From a bacterium (lineage in GTDB: Bacteria; RBG-13-66-14), in assembly GCA_026398675.1 (NCBI GenBank), contig JAPLSK010000165.1, forward strand, positions 1-13,821: a stretch of DNA of 13,821 bases, written 5' to 3'. How positions within the stretch are numbered: position 1 is the first letter of the stretch; each line of letters begins with the position of its first letter. Positions 13,538 through 13,821 of this stretch are shown in pieces. The translations under genes and the position numbers were made by a program. The notes below the pieces were generated by a model that made no database searches, was not told the origin of the DNA, and saw only the letters and a program-made list of their open reading frames with translations.

Positions 13538-13570
13538 AAGGGAGGGCCGCTCGGCTCTCCCTTCTTTTTT
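13538..13570 (+). terminator. Terminator of the FecR-domain gene, possibly bidirectional
   Basis: A 12-bp stem (AAGGGAG, a G-T pair, GCCG) with a 2-base loop CT is followed by C and six T. Read on the minus strand the same stem is followed by TTTTAAG, so it could also end the tRNA-Glu transcript. Confidence 0.85.
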
Positions 13571-13644
13571 GGTGACCCCAACGAGGATCGAACTCGTGTT
13601 ACCGCCGTGAAAGGGCGGTGTCCTAACCACTAGACGATGGGGCC
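13570..13644 (-). tRNA. tRNA-Glu (anticodon UUC)
   Basis: Minus strand: acceptor GGCCCCA/TGGGGTC (one G-T pair), D-arm TCGTCTAGTGGTTAGGACA, anticodon loop CTTTCAC giving TTC, T-arm with GAGTTCGATCCTC, and CCA encoded at 13570-13572. No canonical promoter was found directly upstream; the region 13645-13821 is G/C-run repeat sequence. Confidence 0.95.
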
Positions 13645-13670
13645 CTCAACCCCCCCACCCCCCCCATCTT

Positions 13671-13821
13671 GGGGGGGCAGAGTCGCGGGGGGAATTTATT
13701 TTAGATTTTAAGCAACCGCCGAGTGCGGGGCTTTGTTTATTTTCGACACCCTTTCCCCCCAACCCCCCTGAGGGGGGGCAGAGTCGCGGGGGGATTTTAT
13801 TTTAGATTTTAAGCAACCGCC
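13671..13821. repeat. 50-bp direct repeat at 101-bp spacing, reaching the window edge
   Basis: Bases 13671-13720 and 13772-13821 are identical except for one base (AATTT versus ATTTT). Each copy begins with G7, contains GCAGAGTCGCGGGGGG, then an AT-rich part TTTAGATTTTAAGCAACC, and is preceded by a C-run, so that C6-7/G7 hairpins form (about 13659-13677 and 13764-13778). The second copy ends exactly at the window edge, so the array may continue. Confidence 0.8.

Overview
The window is GC-rich (roughly two thirds G+C in most genes) and comes from a Gram-negative-type bacterium. The signs are two predicted lipoproteins, an outer-membrane beta-barrel of the Wzi (capsule assembly) type, a secreted protein with a type IX secretion (T9SS)-like C-terminal sorting domain, and part of a type IV pilus assembly operon. 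T9SS-like tails together with FN3/beta-propeller lipoproteins, frequent TTG starts and abundant intergenic palindromes suggest an uncultured candidate phylum near the Fibrobacteres-Chlorobi-Bacteroidetes side of the tree. That placement is inference from style only. No transposase, phage gene or CRISPR array was seen.

Layout: (1) 1-229 is a composite palindromic repeat whose first hairpin also serves as a minus-strand terminator for a multi-pass membrane protein of unknown function (257-1495, minus). Upstream of that gene lies tRNA-Ile(GAU) with its promoter. (2) 1995-4920 is a plus-strand pilus operon: promoter, pilM, pilN, a previously unmarked 59-residue Cys-rich mini-gene, and a pilO gene whose C-terminus carries a PilP-like domain; a clean terminator follows. 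PilM (cytoplasmic), PilN and PilO (inner membrane) and PilP (periplasmic) form the alignment complex linking the pilus motor to the PilQ secretin; no pilQ follows here. (3) 5031-5170 is a tandem set of about 30-bp palindromes, the middle one interrupted. (4) 5250-7770 is a two-gene operon: an FN3/beta-propeller lipoprotein overlapping by ATGA a secreted T9SS-type protein, ended by a repeat-derived terminator. (5) 7741-8271 holds composite repeats, tRNA-Gly(GCC, minus) and two back-to-back promoters. (6) 8340-9107 is an acidic lipoprotein with its own promoter and terminator. (7) 9164-9560 is the densest repeat block. (8) 9572-12606 (minus) is an envelope polysaccharide pair: a polyprenyl glycosylphosphotransferase (initiating enzyme) followed by a Wzi-like barrel that is broken by a one-base frameshift as sequenced. 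(9) 12634-13570 is a divergent FecR-domain secreted protein with a terminator, then tRNA-Glu(UUC, minus). (10) 13671-13821 is a 101-bp-spaced direct repeat running to the window edge.

The promoters found agree with one another: six of seven are TTGnnn-N17-TAnnnT, and the seventh is CTGGAA-N18-TATACT. Four carry an extended TGn before the -10. This suggests a conventional housekeeping sigma factor. The most unusual things are the Cys-rich mini-gene inside the pilus operon, the PilO-PilP fusion, and a layered repeat system: palindromes whose loops are invaded by a second short repeat, placed with a fixed orientation at gene 3' ends.
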